36,851 nt of DNA from Vibrio chagasii (lineage in GTDB: Bacteria; Pseudomonadota; Gammaproteobacteria; Enterobacterales; Vibrionaceae): positions 1 through 36,851 of the forward strand of contig NZ_MSCI01000010.1 in NCBI RefSeq assembly GCF_002954585.1, read 5' to 3'. The notes beneath the pieces were generated by a model that was given only the letters and a program-made list of their open reading frames with translations, was not told the origin of the DNA and did not search any database. This document shows positions 7,605 through 15,986 of the stretch, piece by piece (position 1 is the stretch's first letter; each line of letters begins with the position of its first letter). The position numbers were made by a program, and so were the translations under genes.

Positions 7605-8717
7605 ATGACGTTTGTTGATCGATTTAAACAGCTCAACTGGGATGACATTGGTATGTCGATCTTCAGTAAAACGGCAGCGGATGTTGAACGTGCTCTGAGT
7701 AAACCCAAGCGAGACTTAGAAGATTTTAAGGCTTTGATCTCTCCAGCGGCAGAACCTTACTTAGAGCAGATGGCACATCAATCGTTGGCGCTAACACGTA
7801 AGCGATTTGGCAACACGATGTCGCTGTATATTCCTTTGTATCTATCTAACTTGTGCGCTAATGCGTGTACGTATTGTGGCTTCTCGATGGAGAATCGTAT
7901 CAAGCGTCGCACATTAACTTTAGATGAAATCGATGCTGAGAGCGCAGCCATCAAAAAAATGAAATTCGATAGTGTATTGTTGGTGACCGGCGAGCACGAA
8001 ACGAAAGTTGGAATGAAATACTTCCGTGAGGTGCTGCCGAATATTAAAGCGCAATTTAACTATCTTGCGATGGAAGTGCAGCCGCTTGATCAAGACGATT
8101 ACGCCGAGCTCAAAACGCTTGGCTTAGATGCTGTGATGGTTTACCAAGAAACATATAGTCCAAGTACCTACGCTGAGCACCACTTGCGAGGTAACAAAAT
8201 GGATTTTGAATACCGGCTCGAAACGCCAGATCGTCTGGCAAAAGCGGGTATTGATAAGATAGGAATTGGTGCTTTGATTGGTTTGGAAGATTGGCGAACG
8301 GACTGCTTCTTCGTGGCCGCCCATTTAGACTATCTTGAACGTACGTACTGGCAAACGCGTTACTCGATTTCTTTCCCACGTCTTCGTCCTTGTGAGGGTG
8401 GTTTGCAACCTAAGTCGATCATGAGCGACAAACACCTAGTTCAACTTATCTGTGCTTATCGACTATTAAACCCTGAGGTTGAGCTGTCTCTTTCGACTCG
8501 TGAATCTGCAACGTTCCGCGATAACGTGCTGCCGTTAGGCATCACTAGTATGTCTGCCGCGTCAAAAACTCAACCGGGCGGTTATGCTTCGGGTGAGGAA
8601 GAGCTTGAGCAGTTTGAGATAAGTGATGAGAGAAGTGCAGCTGATGTTGAAACCATGATTCGTCAACGTGGCTTCGACCCGGTGTGGCGAGATTGGCACA
8701 GTGCTTACTCAGGCTAA
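7605..8717 (+). CDS. thiH: 2-iminoacetate synthase (tyrosine lyase) ThiH
   Basis: A 370-aa radical-SAM enzyme that cleaves tyrosine to dehydroglycine, the glycine-derived unit used by ThiG, releasing p-cresol. The CX3CX2C cluster motif is CANACTYC (Cys84, 88, 91). Other family blocks include YIPLYLSNLC, VTGEHE and SFPRLRPCEGG. Presence of ThiH rather than the oxidase ThiO implies the anaerobic-tolerant route seen in enterics and vibrios. It is the last gene of the operon; a parS site and a terminator follow. Confidence 0.97.
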   Translation: MTFVDRFKQLNWDDIGMSIFSKTAADVERALSKPKRDLEDFKALISPAAEPYLEQMAHQSLALTRKRFGNTMSLYIPLYLSNLCANACTYCGFSMENRIKRRTLTLDEIDAESAAIKKMKFDSVLLVTGEHETKVGMKYFREVLPNIKAQFNYLAMEVQPLDQDDYAELKTLGLDAVMVYQETYSPSTYAEHHLRGNKMDFEYRLETPDRLAKAGIDKIGIGALIGLEDWRTDCFFVAAHLDYLERTYWQTRYSISFPRLRPCEGGLQPKSIMSDKHLVQLICAYRLLNPEVELSLSTRESATFRDNVLPLGITSMSAASKTQPGGYASGEEELEQFEISDERSAADVETMIRQRGFDPVWRDWHSAYSG

Positions 8718-8733
8718 CTAGCATCTTGGTTGA

Positions 8734-8749
8734 TGTTCCACGTGAAACA
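8734..8749 (+). other. parS centromere site (intergenic thiH/pepP)
   Basis: TGTTCCACGTGAAACA, one mismatch from the consensus ParB site, and identical to the thiE site read on the opposite strand. The flanks extend the dyad (TGATGTT...AACATCA). It lies in the convergent gap between thiH and the aminopeptidase gene. Confidence 0.92.
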
Positions 8750-8774
8750 TCAGTGATGTGATATCGACATATAA

Positions 8775-8800
8775 AAACGGCTACCTGAAGGTAGCCGTTT
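8775..8800. terminator. bidirectional terminator between thiH and pepP
   Basis: An 11-bp stem (8775-8785 with 8790-8800) with loop TGAA has A-rich sequence on the left and Ts on the right. It can end the thi operon and probably also serves the convergent aminopeptidase gene. Confidence 0.85.
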
Positions 8801-8853
8801 CCGTATCTAACTTAGCTAAAATGGTTTGGCTAAGTTATCTATCCAGTTAGGCA

Positions 8854-10644
8854 CTAAGCGTGAGCTAGTGGCGTTGTTGCTTGGCGTAGCCACTCTAACG
8901 TATCACCTTCAACTAGTGGGCTAACATCGTCCCACACTTTTTGGTGGTAATCGTTTAGCCATGCAAGTTCCGGACGTGTCAGTAGATCGACGTTGATGTT
9001 GCGCTTATCGATAGGGCAACGTGTTAGCGATTCAAACGTTAGCACTGGGAAGTCACCTTGAGTTGGAAGCTCAACAACCAGCTCTAAGTTTTCGATGCGG
9101 ATACCAAACTCATCGGCACGGTAGTAACCCGGCTCATTTGATAACACCATGCCTTCAACAAGAGGAACGTCGATCAGCTTTTTAGAGATGCTTTGCGGAC
9201 CTTCATGAACACTCAGGAAGTGGCCAACACCGTGACCAGTACCGTGATCATAGTCGAAGCCTTCTGCCCATAAGTGCTGACGCGCTAGGATATCCAGTTG
9301 GAAACCACGAGTACCTTGTGGGAAGCGTGCGCGTGCAATTCCGATGTGGCCCTTAAGTGCAAGAGTGAACTGTTGAATCATTTCTTTGCTTGGCTGGCCA
9401 ATGGCGATAGTACGTGTGATGTCTGTTGTGCCATCTAGGTACTGACCGCCTGAATCGACTAGGTACAGAGTATTCATTTCTAGCTGACCCGGCTCAGGCT
9501 GGTTCTCATGGTTGTAGTGACACATGGCTGCGTTTCCGCCTGCCGCTGAAATTGTGTCAAAACTGAGGTCCATCAGGGTTGGATCTTGCTCACGGAATGA
9601 CTGTACTTTGTCAGCTAATACCGCTTCGTTATGCAGGTTACCTTGCGCGACTTCTGCATCAATCCAAGATAGGAATTTTGCCATCGCCACGCCATCACGG
9701 ATGTGACACGCTTTCATGCCTGCAATTTCAGTATCGTTCTTCGCGGCTTTTGGCATTAGGCATGGGTCAGCGGCTTCAATGATATGAGCACCAGCGTTTT
9801 GTAGAACAAGCGTGTACCAAGCATTGCTTGTGCCTGAATCAACTGACACATTCTTGCCCTCTAAAGATTGAAGGCGAGATTCAAGTTCTGATGGGTGAGA
9901 AACACGAATACCATTACCAACGTGCGCTTCAAAACCTGCAGGGATACGAGCTGGGTCTAAGAAGAAATCGACACTTTCATCGGCGTGAATGATGGCGTTA
10001 GATAACACGACTGGTAGACGAGATACGTCTAAACCACGAATGTTGAGTAGCCAGCAGATTGAATCCAATTCAGTCAGGATAGCGGCATCAGCACCTTTAG
10101 ATTTTAGTAGACCTGCAATTTCAGCGCGTTTGCTTTCACTTGATTGGCCAACGGCGTCAGTTGCCATGAGGCGAACGTCAGATACAACAGGCTCTGGGCG
10201 ATCAGACCAAAGCTCATCAATAGGATTTGTCGCTAACGTTGTAAGCTCTACTTTATCAGCCAGTTTAGTTTGTGCGCCTTTCAACCAAGCGGCTGTGTGC
10301 ATGCGTGGGTCAAACGCAACTTTACTGCCTTGCGCTAGTGAATTGATGATCCAATCTAGAGCTGGTTCTTCAATAAGGTGGCGATACTCAAATAGCTCAC
10401 CAGATACTTGTTTGCGAACCTGAACGGTATAGCGACCATCAACAAAAATCGCCGCGTTTTCACGTGTGATAACAGCCGCACCTGCAGAACCAGTGAAACC
10501 GGTTAGCCAGTGAAGTCGCTCGTTATGAGCTGGAACGTATTCACCTAGGTATTCATCTTCGTGTGGAATGATAACAGCATCTAGGTGGTTTGCTTCAAGC
10601 CAAGCTCGAACCGCAGTAACGCGTTCCGCAGTGATATTGTGCAT
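8854..10644 (-). CDS. M24 family Xaa-Pro aminopeptidase (long, three-domain form)
   Basis: A 596-aa cytosolic metallopeptidase that removes N-terminal residues preceding proline. Two creatinase-like N-terminal domains (about 1-300) precede the pita-bread catalytic domain. The five metal ligands are readable: Asp397 and Asp408 in DSGGQYLDGTTD, His471 in HGTGHGVGH, Glu504 in SNEPGYY, and Glu518 in IRIENLELV. The architecture and length match the eukaryote-like APP1 type rather than E. coli PepP (about 440 aa), so I leave the symbol blank. The gene is convergent with the thi operon and monocistronic. The start ATG is followed by a typical MHNITAERV N-terminus. Confidence 0.95.
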   Translation of the reverse strand: MHNITAERVTAVRAWLEANHLDAVIIPHEDEYLGEYVPAHNERLHWLTGFTGSAGAAVITRENAAIFVDGRYTVQVRKQVSGELFEYRHLIEEPALDWIINSLAQGSKVAFDPRMHTAAWLKGAQTKLADKVELTTLATNPIDELWSDRPEPVVSDVRLMATDAVGQSSESKRAEIAGLLKSKGADAAILTELDSICWLLNIRGLDVSRLPVVLSNAIIHADESVDFFLDPARIPAGFEAHVGNGIRVSHPSELESRLQSLEGKNVSVDSGTSNAWYTLVLQNAGAHIIEAADPCLMPKAAKNDTEIAGMKACHIRDGVAMAKFLSWIDAEVAQGNLHNEAVLADKVQSFREQDPTLMDLSFDTISAAGGNAAMCHYNHENQPEPGQLEMNTLYLVDSGGQYLDGTTDITRTIAIGQPSKEMIQQFTLALKGHIGIARARFPQGTRGFQLDILARQHLWAEGFDYDHGTGHGVGHFLSVHEGPQSISKKLIDVPLVEGMVLSNEPGYYRADEFGIRIENLELVVELPTQGDFPVLTFESLTRCPIDKRNINVDLLTRPELAWLNDYHQKVWDDVSPLVEGDTLEWLRQATTPLAHA

Positions 10645-10766
10645 CTGTGTTTATCCTTATTGTTAGGGTCCTTGTTAACACTCACAGCCGATATACCTGT
10701 GAGGGGACTTATTAGGTCAATAAGCTAGCGCTTTTGTTCGTTTGCTGCAAACGCTGTACGCCATTT

Positions 10767-11708
10767 TTATCTAAGGTGTAGAGTTTTTTCTTTGATGATA
10801 TCTCGCAGCCAAGTTAAGGCTGGGTCGTTTTCTCTATCACGGTGCCAAAACAGAGTGTATGCCATTGGTGGAAATTCCATTGGCAGAGGCACAACCACTA
10901 AGTCGAGCTGCTTCGCAACAAGATGGGTGAAGTGGCTTGGTGCTGTAAATACAAAATCGGTGTAGGTACATAGGCTCGCCGCGCTGTTGAAGTCGGGTAC
11001 TGAGATAGCGATGTCGCGTTGATGACCGAGGTCTGCCAACTTGTAGTCGAGTAGCCAGCGATCGTTACCATCACACCTTACTTGAACATGTCGCTGTGCC
11101 AGATAGGTTTCTAAGTCCCATTGACCATTTAAAGCGGGGTGGTTGCGTCTCAACACACACATCTGCGCGTCACGGTAGATCTCTTGTTCGCAGATATCAT
11201 CTGGTGGCAGCATGGTCAGACGCGCATCGTTGATATCGATGTCTTTGCCTGTGAGGCCGATATCTAACTCACCAAGTTGTAACTTTTTAAAGGTTTGTTC
11301 TGTCCAAGCGTGGGTGTTGATATTTACCTTTGGTGCTTGGCGAAAGATCGCTGGTAAGAAGTGAGGAAGAATCAACGGGTAGACACTTTCAACTGCTGCA
11401 ATGTGAAAACTGTGGTCACTGTTGTTGGGAATGAATGTCTCCGGTTGGGTGAGCACATCAAGTTGATTGATTAGTGTTTCCAACCGTGGCTTAAGGAAAA
11501 CCGCTTTTGGTGTCGGGCGCAGGCCGTGTGCACTTCGCGTAAAAAGAGGATCATTAAATTGTTCGCGAAGTTTGGCCAATGACTTACTCACGGCTGACTG
11601 GCTTAGGCACAATCGATGCGCAGTGCGCGTAACACTCAACTCTTCCATTAGCACCTGCAAGCAAACGAGCAGATTGAGGTCGAGGCGCGATAGTTTTTCG
11701 ATATTCAT
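10767..11708 (-). CDS. LysR-family transcriptional regulator
   Basis: A 313-aa LysR-type regulator. The winged-helix HTH is at residues 8-66, with the family pattern LDLNLLVCLQVLMEE and then LSQSAVSKSLAKLREQFNDPLFTR. The rest is a periplasmic-binding-protein-like effector domain. The N-terminus resembles the LeuO/NodD-like branch; the ligand is unknown. It is divergent from an MFS efflux gene across about 100 nt, the usual arrangement for a LysR protein and its target, so control of that pump is a reasonable inference. The 122-nt gap downstream to the aminopeptidase gene holds no clear terminator. Confidence 0.9.
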   Translation of the reverse strand: MNIEKLSRLDLNLLVCLQVLMEELSVTRTAHRLCLSQSAVSKSLAKLREQFNDPLFTRSAHGLRPTPKAVFLKPRLETLINQLDVLTQPETFIPNNSDHSFHIAAVESVYPLILPHFLPAIFRQAPKVNINTHAWTEQTFKKLQLGELDIGLTGKDIDINDARLTMLPPDDICEQEIYRDAQMCVLRRNHPALNGQWDLETYLAQRHVQVRCDGNDRWLLDYKLADLGHQRDIAISVPDFNSAASLCTYTDFVFTAPSHFTHLVAKQLDLVVVPLPMEFPPMAYTLFWHRDRENDPALTWLRDIIKEKTLHLR

Positions 11709-11809
11709 ATGAGTTTCCTTATTGGAATAATGCTAATGATTATATGCCATTTTTGTTCATATCTTTAGTTGGTTATTATGCACCTAAACTAACTCATCCG
11801 GAGAATCTT

Positions 11810-13009
11810 GTGCCTTCTAACGCGCTTCCAACCCCTAGTAAACTGCAGGTTGCTTTATTGGCAATGCTGGTTCTTTTTAGCCCTTTGGCTATTGATATCT
11901 ACCTTCCAGCTCTGCCACAGATTTCGACAGCGTTTCACGTGGAACATGCACTAGCACAAGATACGATTACTTGGTTTTTGTTTGCTATGGGTGTCGGCCA
12001 ACTATTTGCTGGCCCTTTGGCGGATAAGCTAGGACGTCGAACCGTTGCACTGGGAGGTATTAGTATCTATGCATTGAGTGCTTGCTTGGCGTGGGCAGCT
12101 CAATCTATTGATATGATGCTAATAGCTCGGCTGCTACAAGGCTTAGGAGCTTGTGCGACTTCTGTGGCAGCCTTTGCAACGGTTCGCGATCTATTTGGTC
12201 CAGAGAAGAGCGGTCGAATGATCAGCTACCTGAATGGCGCTATTTGTTTTATTCCTGCCTTGGCTCCGATTCTTGGTGCTTGGCTCACTCATCAATTTGG
12301 TTGGCGTGCGAACTTCAGTTTTATGGCGGGTTTCTCGGTAGTCGTTGGCAGCATCTTATTCTTCCAAATGAAAGAGTCGAACCCGGCGACGGAAAAGGTA
12401 GCGGTGTTCAAACTAGAGCGCTACTGGTCTATATTGAAAACACCTTCATTCCTTTTTCACGCCACTTTGTGTTTGATGGCGATGGCTGTGATCCTTGCTT
12501 ATGTAACCTCAGCACCGGTTGTATTGATGGAAAATCTCGGTTTGACTATGAAGGAATTTACTTTTTGGTTCAGTTTTAACGCGGTATTCAATATTGCCGC
12601 TGCGTTTACCGCACCAAAATTTATGGACCGTTTTGGGACTTATAAAACTCTTGTTATCGGTATTTTAATACTCGGTCTAGCGGGTGTGATAATGTTGCTA
12701 CTTGCTCGACAAAATAGCCCGATTGCTTTCATGTTCCCTATCTTCCTGTCATCTGTTGGCTTCGCTTGGGTTCTAGGTACATCTGCGGGAAAAGCATTGG
12801 AGCCATTCGGTGATCGCGCAGGCACTGCATCAGCTTTGATTGGTTTGTTTCAAATGAGTGGTTCTGGACTGCTTGTTGGTACAGTGCAGCGCCTTGATTT
12901 AAATTCCCAAGAGATATTTGCATTGCAAACATTCTTCTTTGCTCCAGCGTTGTTAATCTTATTTAGTAAGGCAGGCAAGTCGTGGCATGCAACATTTGCA
13001 AAAGCATAA
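11810..13009 (+). CDS. Bcr/CflA-type MFS drug efflux transporter
   Basis: About 399 aa with 12 predicted membrane segments. Family marks are FSPLAIDIYLPALPQI in the first segment and the MFS loop motif LADKLGRRTVAL between segments 2 and 3, as in the Bcr/CflA proton-driven exporters. I choose the GTG at 11810 because GGAG at 11800-11803 is well spaced and the protein then has the family's usual length. An in-frame ATG at 11744 would add 22 residues and lies only 35 nt from the divergent LysR start. The substrate is unknown. A parS site (11931-11946) lies within the first membrane segment region. Confidence 0.88.
   Translation: MPSNALPTPSKLQVALLAMLVLFSPLAIDIYLPALPQISTAFHVEHALAQDTITWFLFAMGVGQLFAGPLADKLGRRTVALGGISIYALSACLAWAAQSIDMMLIARLLQGLGACATSVAAFATVRDLFGPEKSGRMISYLNGAICFIPALAPILGAWLTHQFGWRANFSFMAGFSVVVGSILFFQMKESNPATEKVAVFKLERYWSILKTPSFLFHATLCLMAMAVILAYVTSAPVVLMENLGLTMKEFTFWFSFNAVFNIAAAFTAPKFMDRFGTYKTLVIGILILGLAGVIMLLLARQNSPIAFMFPIFLSSVGFAWVLGTSAGKALEPFGDRAGTASALIGLFQMSGSGLLVGTVQRLDLNSQEIFALQTFFFAPALLILFSKAGKSWHATFAKA
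11931..11946 (-). other. parS-like centromere site (inside the MFS gene)
   Basis: Minus-strand reading TGTTCCACGTGAAACG: two mismatches from the consensus, one from the other two sites here. It encodes FHVEH in the transporter, a different reading frame from that used in thiE, so the shared sequence is not explained by protein homology. Confidence 0.82.
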
Positions 13010-13112
13010 GCAATAAGGGTAGCAAAATATACAAATGGCGGTTTGCGAAACGTTAAAACATGGTATATTGGTTATATATTGAAACGTAAGTCCCTAACGG
13101 AAAAATACTGTA

Positions 13113-13394
13113 ATGTCATTAACAACCTATGAAATGGCGCGCGTCTTAGAACAAATGGAAGATGCACCTGAAAAGGTTATGTTTGGTAAATTGCTTAAAG
13201 AGCTAGGCAACCAAAGTGAAGAGCGTATTCGCAGTGCGGCAAAACAAGTTCCAATTGATACTTTGCGAGATATCATCTACCAATTTCAGCGTGTGGTAGA
13301 GTCTCGTAAAGGTGAACAAGTTCAGCTATTAGCAAAAGAGCTAGCAGAGCAAGGCATCTCGGCTGAAGAGCTTCAGGCTTTTCTAGAAAAGTAA
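13113..13394 (+). CDS. small conserved hypothetical protein, helical
   Basis: 93 aa, not recognised. It is highly charged and predicted helical throughout, with no membrane segment or signal peptide. Residues 62-93 (KGEQVQLLAKELAEQG onwards) have a register resembling the ends of small nucleoid or adaptor proteins, but that is only an impression. It follows the MFS gene by 103 nt and has its own terminator, so it may be a separate unit. Codon use is like its neighbours. Clean start and stop and balanced composition support it as real. Confidence 0.7.
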   Translation: MSLTTYEMARVLEQMEDAPEKVMFGKLLKELGNQSEERIRSAAKQVPIDTLRDIIYQFQRVVESRKGEQVQLLAKELAEQGISAEELQAFLEK

Positions 13395-13411
13395 GCTTAA
13401 CCCAGTTAAAA

Positions 13412-13439
13412 AAGAAACCACTCAATTGAGTGGTTTTTT
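13412..13439. terminator. bidirectional terminator
   Basis: A 20-nt perfect palindrome (13416-13435, AACCACTCAA/TTGAGTGGTT) is flanked by As on the left and Ts on the right. It would stop both the 93-aa gene (plus) and the bufferin/DoxX operon (minus). Confidence 0.9.
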
Positions 13440-13463
13440 GCGTTTGGGTTATCGATGTTTTAG

Positions 13464-13922
13464 TTAGCCTCTAAATTGTGCCTTCAAAACTCTATCTAAT
13501 GAAAACGGTCCAGCACCCCATACGATGACTATAAGAATCATCAATCCCCAAAGTTGGTGGTCGTAGAAGCCTTGATCCCATAATACTGGGTAAGAAACGA
13601 CGGCAATAATGTTGAAAACAAAAAGCGCGGCGGCCATTGGGCGTGTTAGCAAACCAAGCGCTAAGAATACTGGTAGGATTAATTCAGCAGCTGTTCCCAT
13701 ATAGGCTGCTAATTCCCACGGCAGTAGCGGCACCTGATATTCCAATTCGAACAAGTAGAGGGTGCTATCCCAGGTGGCTATCTTGGTCAACCCAGAGTTG
13801 AAGAATACCCACGCCACCCAAAGGCGACAGAAAAGAAGCAGCACTGGGACGAAAAGTGCCTGATATTTCTCAATCAAATTGTCGTATTGAGCCATCATGT
13901 TTGTGACTGTGTTGTTATCCAT
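13464..13922 (-). CDS. DoxX-family membrane protein of the bufferin operon
   Basis: A 152-aa DoxX/DoxD-like protein with four membrane segments and typical motifs (FFNSGLTKI, AAELILPVFLALGLLTRPMAA, YDHQLWGLMILIVIVWGAGPFSLD). The start ATG 13922 lies 1 nt after the bufC stop and follows GGAG at about 13931-13934. A longer in-frame start at 13985 would run 62 nt into bufC without a better ribosome site. DoxX genes are a regular fourth member of DUF2282-DUF692-DUF2063 operons; a redox or electron-supply role for the modification is inference. Confidence 0.88.
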   Translation of the reverse strand: MDNNTVTNMMAQYDNLIEKYQALFVPVLLLFCRLWVAWVFFNSGLTKIATWDSTLYLFELEYQVPLLPWELAAYMGTAAELILPVFLALGLLTRPMAAALFVFNIIAVVSYPVLWDQGFYDHQLWGLMILIVIVWGAGPFSLDRVLKAQFRG

Positions 13923-13923
13923 A

Positions 13924-14691
13924 TTATGTCTCCAATTCATCATTGATTGAAAAACCTGAGATGACGTTGAGCGCCATGACAGCATTCATATGTTGCAGTA
14001 GCGAAGGCGTTACTTCTCTGAGCGCTTTACCAGATTGAAGCTCAATGAGCAGTTGGTGGCACTCCTTGGTTAGGCTTTGGCTTTCGAGCTGTGAATTCTC
14101 GGCTCGGATTATTATTCCAAGCTCTGCGCGATTGATGTCTAACCCTTCCAGTTGCTGTTGGTCGATAGCGTGTTCAAGCGCTATTACGGCATAGTAACAA
14201 TCGAATAGCGTTATCGAACCCTTGATGTGGAAAACCAAGGCGCCTTGCCGCTCTTGTGGCACGGAAGCTAAACAGGAGAGTGGCTGTTGATGCGGGGGAG
14301 TTGCACATGCGAGTCTCGCTAAACTGTCCTTTTGCCATTCATAGCGTGCCACTTCACTAAGGTAAGGTGCAGCCTCTACAACCGAAGGAAAGGCTTGTAT
14401 GGTTTGTTCGAAGTGCTCGCCATAACCACTGACATCTCCAGAGGTCGATGGATAACTAAGAACATGTTGACGCGCCATTTGTTGGAAGCACTCTTCACCA
14501 ACTAACACCTCAGTCAGTGGGTAAGTCGCAGCGAGAACTTCGCTTAAGCTAATAACAAAGTTATTGCGGTAAATTTGAATGCGTTGCTGATCGCTAAAAT
14601 GATCGCTCACGATGTCGCAGTGCTCACCGTCATTTTGATAGCGCAGGGCATTCGCAAACTCGGATTGAACATCCGCTAGGGAGTAGCTCAT
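13924..14691 (-). CDS. bufC: BufC-type partner protein (DUF2063)
   Basis: 255 aa. The N-terminal DUF2063 domain is recognisable from QRIQIYRNNFVISLSEVLAA, YPLTEVLVGEECFQQMAR and PSTSGDVSGYGEHFEQ, followed by PYLSEVARYEW and a less conserved C-terminal domain. In characterised systems this protein recruits the precursor peptide to the MNIO enzyme encoded beside it. Its ATG overlaps the bufB stop (ATGA), so the two are translationally coupled and probably form a complex. It is cytoplasmic, with no signal peptide. Confidence 0.88.
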   Translation of the reverse strand: MSYSLADVQSEFANALRYQNDGEHCDIVSDHFSDQQRIQIYRNNFVISLSEVLAATYPLTEVLVGEECFQQMARQHVLSYPSTSGDVSGYGEHFEQTIQAFPSVVEAAPYLSEVARYEWQKDSLARLACATPPHQQPLSCLASVPQERQGALVFHIKGSITLFDCYYAVIALEHAIDQQQLEGLDINRAELGIIIRAENSQLESQSLTKECHQLLIELQSGKALREVTPSLLQHMNAVMALNVISGFSINDELET

Positions 14692-15542
14692 GAGGCGCGA
14701 CTCCTTTGATTGTCATGTTGATACAGCTTTTCACTGGCTTTGGCAGCCTCTGCCAATAGAATTTGTGGCTCTGGAATATCTAAATCCCACTCAATCAAGG
14801 TATAGCGAGAGCCATGTTGCTCTATCCACTGAGTGTAAAGTTGCCACACTTCATCACAGACCGGTTTGCTGTGCGTGTCTATCCAAATCTCACCTTGCTC
14901 GAGCTTCTTTTTGGTAAAACCTGCCAAGTGAATCTCTTCCACTTGGTTGGCTGGTATGCCATTGAGATACTCTTCACAGCTAAAGCCATGATTAAACGAT
15001 GAGACGAAAATATTATTGAAATCGAGCAGTAGGCGACACTCGGTACGCTTTTGTACCTCAGCCAAAAACTCCCATTCTGGAATCGTTGAGTGCTTGAAGG
15101 CAAGGTAGCTTGATGGATTCTCAATTAACATAGGACGTTGCAAACTGTCTTGAACCTCGATGACGTTACGGCAGAAGACGTCCAACGCTTCTTCGGTATA
15201 AGGTAGTGGTAGCAGGTCATTGAAGTAGTGACCGCCAGTTTGGCTCCAACTCAAATGATCAGAAACCAAGAAAGGTTCGATATCATCAATAAGTGTTTTG
15301 AGTTGCAGTAAGTGCTGTTGGTTGATTCGTTCAACAGAACCAAGGGACAACCCTACACCATGACAGCTTATGTGGTGATGATTACGAATCTCTCGGAGTT
15401 GTTGGCGCTGTGAAGAATGGGGTAAGAAGTAGTTTTCGCTGTGAACCTCTAACCAACTTACCAAATCAGAATTCTGGCTGAAGAAATCTAAGTGCGGTGT
15501 TCTAAGGCCAACCCCTGCATTGGGGTGAAGAGTTTGAGTCAC
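14688..15542 (-). CDS. bufB: BufB-type MNIO enzyme (DUF692)
   Basis: A 284-aa TIM-barrel multinuclear non-haem iron oxidase, the family of MbnB. Metal-site and core blocks are readable: EVHSENYF, CHGVGLSLGS, VSDHLSW, LIENPSSYL, LDFNNIFVSSFNHGF, EEIHLAGF and DTHSKPVCDEVW. Known relatives oxidise precursor cysteines (to thiooxazole-type rings in bufferins). The start is GTG 15542, after TTAGGAG with about 8-nt spacing. It sits 79 nt behind bufA with a strong hairpin between, and overlaps bufC by 4 nt. Confidence 0.92.
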   Translation of the reverse strand: MTQTLHPNAGVGLRTPHLDFFSQNSDLVSWLEVHSENYFLPHSSQRQQLREIRNHHHISCHGVGLSLGSVERINQQHLLQLKTLIDDIEPFLVSDHLSWSQTGGHYFNDLLPLPYTEEALDVFCRNVIEVQDSLQRPMLIENPSSYLAFKHSTIPEWEFLAEVQKRTECRLLLDFNNIFVSSFNHGFSCEEYLNGIPANQVEEIHLAGFTKKKLEQGEIWIDTHSKPVCDEVWQLYTQWIEQHGSRYTLIEWDLDIPEPQILLAEAAKASEKLYQHDNQRSRAS

Positions 15543-15567
15543 AACGATTCTCCTAATGGGTAGTGGA

Positions 15568-15590
15568 GGTGAGCTGGTATTCAGCTCACC
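15568..15590 (-). other. intercistronic hairpin between bufA and bufB
   Basis: A perfect 9-bp stem (GGTGAGCTG at 15568-15576 with CAGCTCACC at 15582-15590) with a 5-nt loop and no T-run. It is placed where an RNA hairpin could protect the bufA mRNA end or partly stop transcription, giving more precursor than enzyme. Confidence 0.6.
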
Positions 15591-15621
15591 ATACTGAGTG
15601 GTTCAGTTATGCCCTCAGGCA

Positions 15622-15882
15622 CTATGATGATTGAGTGCTACCACCAGTTAACTTGCCACATAGCCCTTTAGGAACGACCACGAATGCATCGGATTGGTTG
15701 TCTTCTTTTGCTGTACCAGCACATGAACTTGTTTTAGTTGCACAGTCATTTTGGCCAGCTTTTGATACGCCATAGCATTTTTCTTTCGCTGCTGCTTCCG
15801 CAGGTGCTGATGTAAGAACGGCACCGCCAAACGCTAGTACACTTGTGATTGCAGCTGTAACAGCAAGATTAGAATTTTTCAT
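15622..15882 (-). CDS. bufA: bufferin precursor peptide BufA1 (DUF2282)
   Basis: An 86-aa secreted precursor. A Sec-type signal (residues 1 to about 30, ending APAEA) precedes a core with four cysteines at 36, 47, 54 and 75. The family pattern is clear: EKCYGVSKAGQNDCAT, then SSCAGTAKEDNQSDAF, then VPKGLCGKL. In characterised bufferins the enzyme modifies cysteines and the exported peptide binds copper. The start ATG 15882 has GAGGGAG at 5-nt spacing; the in-frame GTG two codons upstream would overlap that site. It is the first gene of the operon, and its 262-nt upstream region is shared with divergent uvrD. Confidence 0.93.
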   Translation of the reverse strand: MKNSNLAVTAAITSVLAFGGAVLTSAPAEAAAKEKCYGVSKAGQNDCATKTSSCAGTAKEDNQSDAFVVVPKGLCGKLTGGSTQSS

Positions 15883-15986
15883 AGTCACTCCCTCTAGACT
15901 TAATAGTATTTACACATCGCAGGTTAATGAGTTGTTAACTTGCTTACTAAAAGGGATAGGAACAACCCGAAAATAATTTCACAGTA

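Noticed and set aside
10456..10471. Possible fourth parS around CACGTG at 10461-10466
   Set aside because: The core is present but the flanks (GTTTT left, TGATA right) miss several consensus positions; likely chance within the aminopeptidase gene.
13923..13985. Longer start for the DoxX gene
   Set aside because: It would overlap bufC by 62 nt; ATG 13922 has a proper ribosome site directly after the bufC stop.
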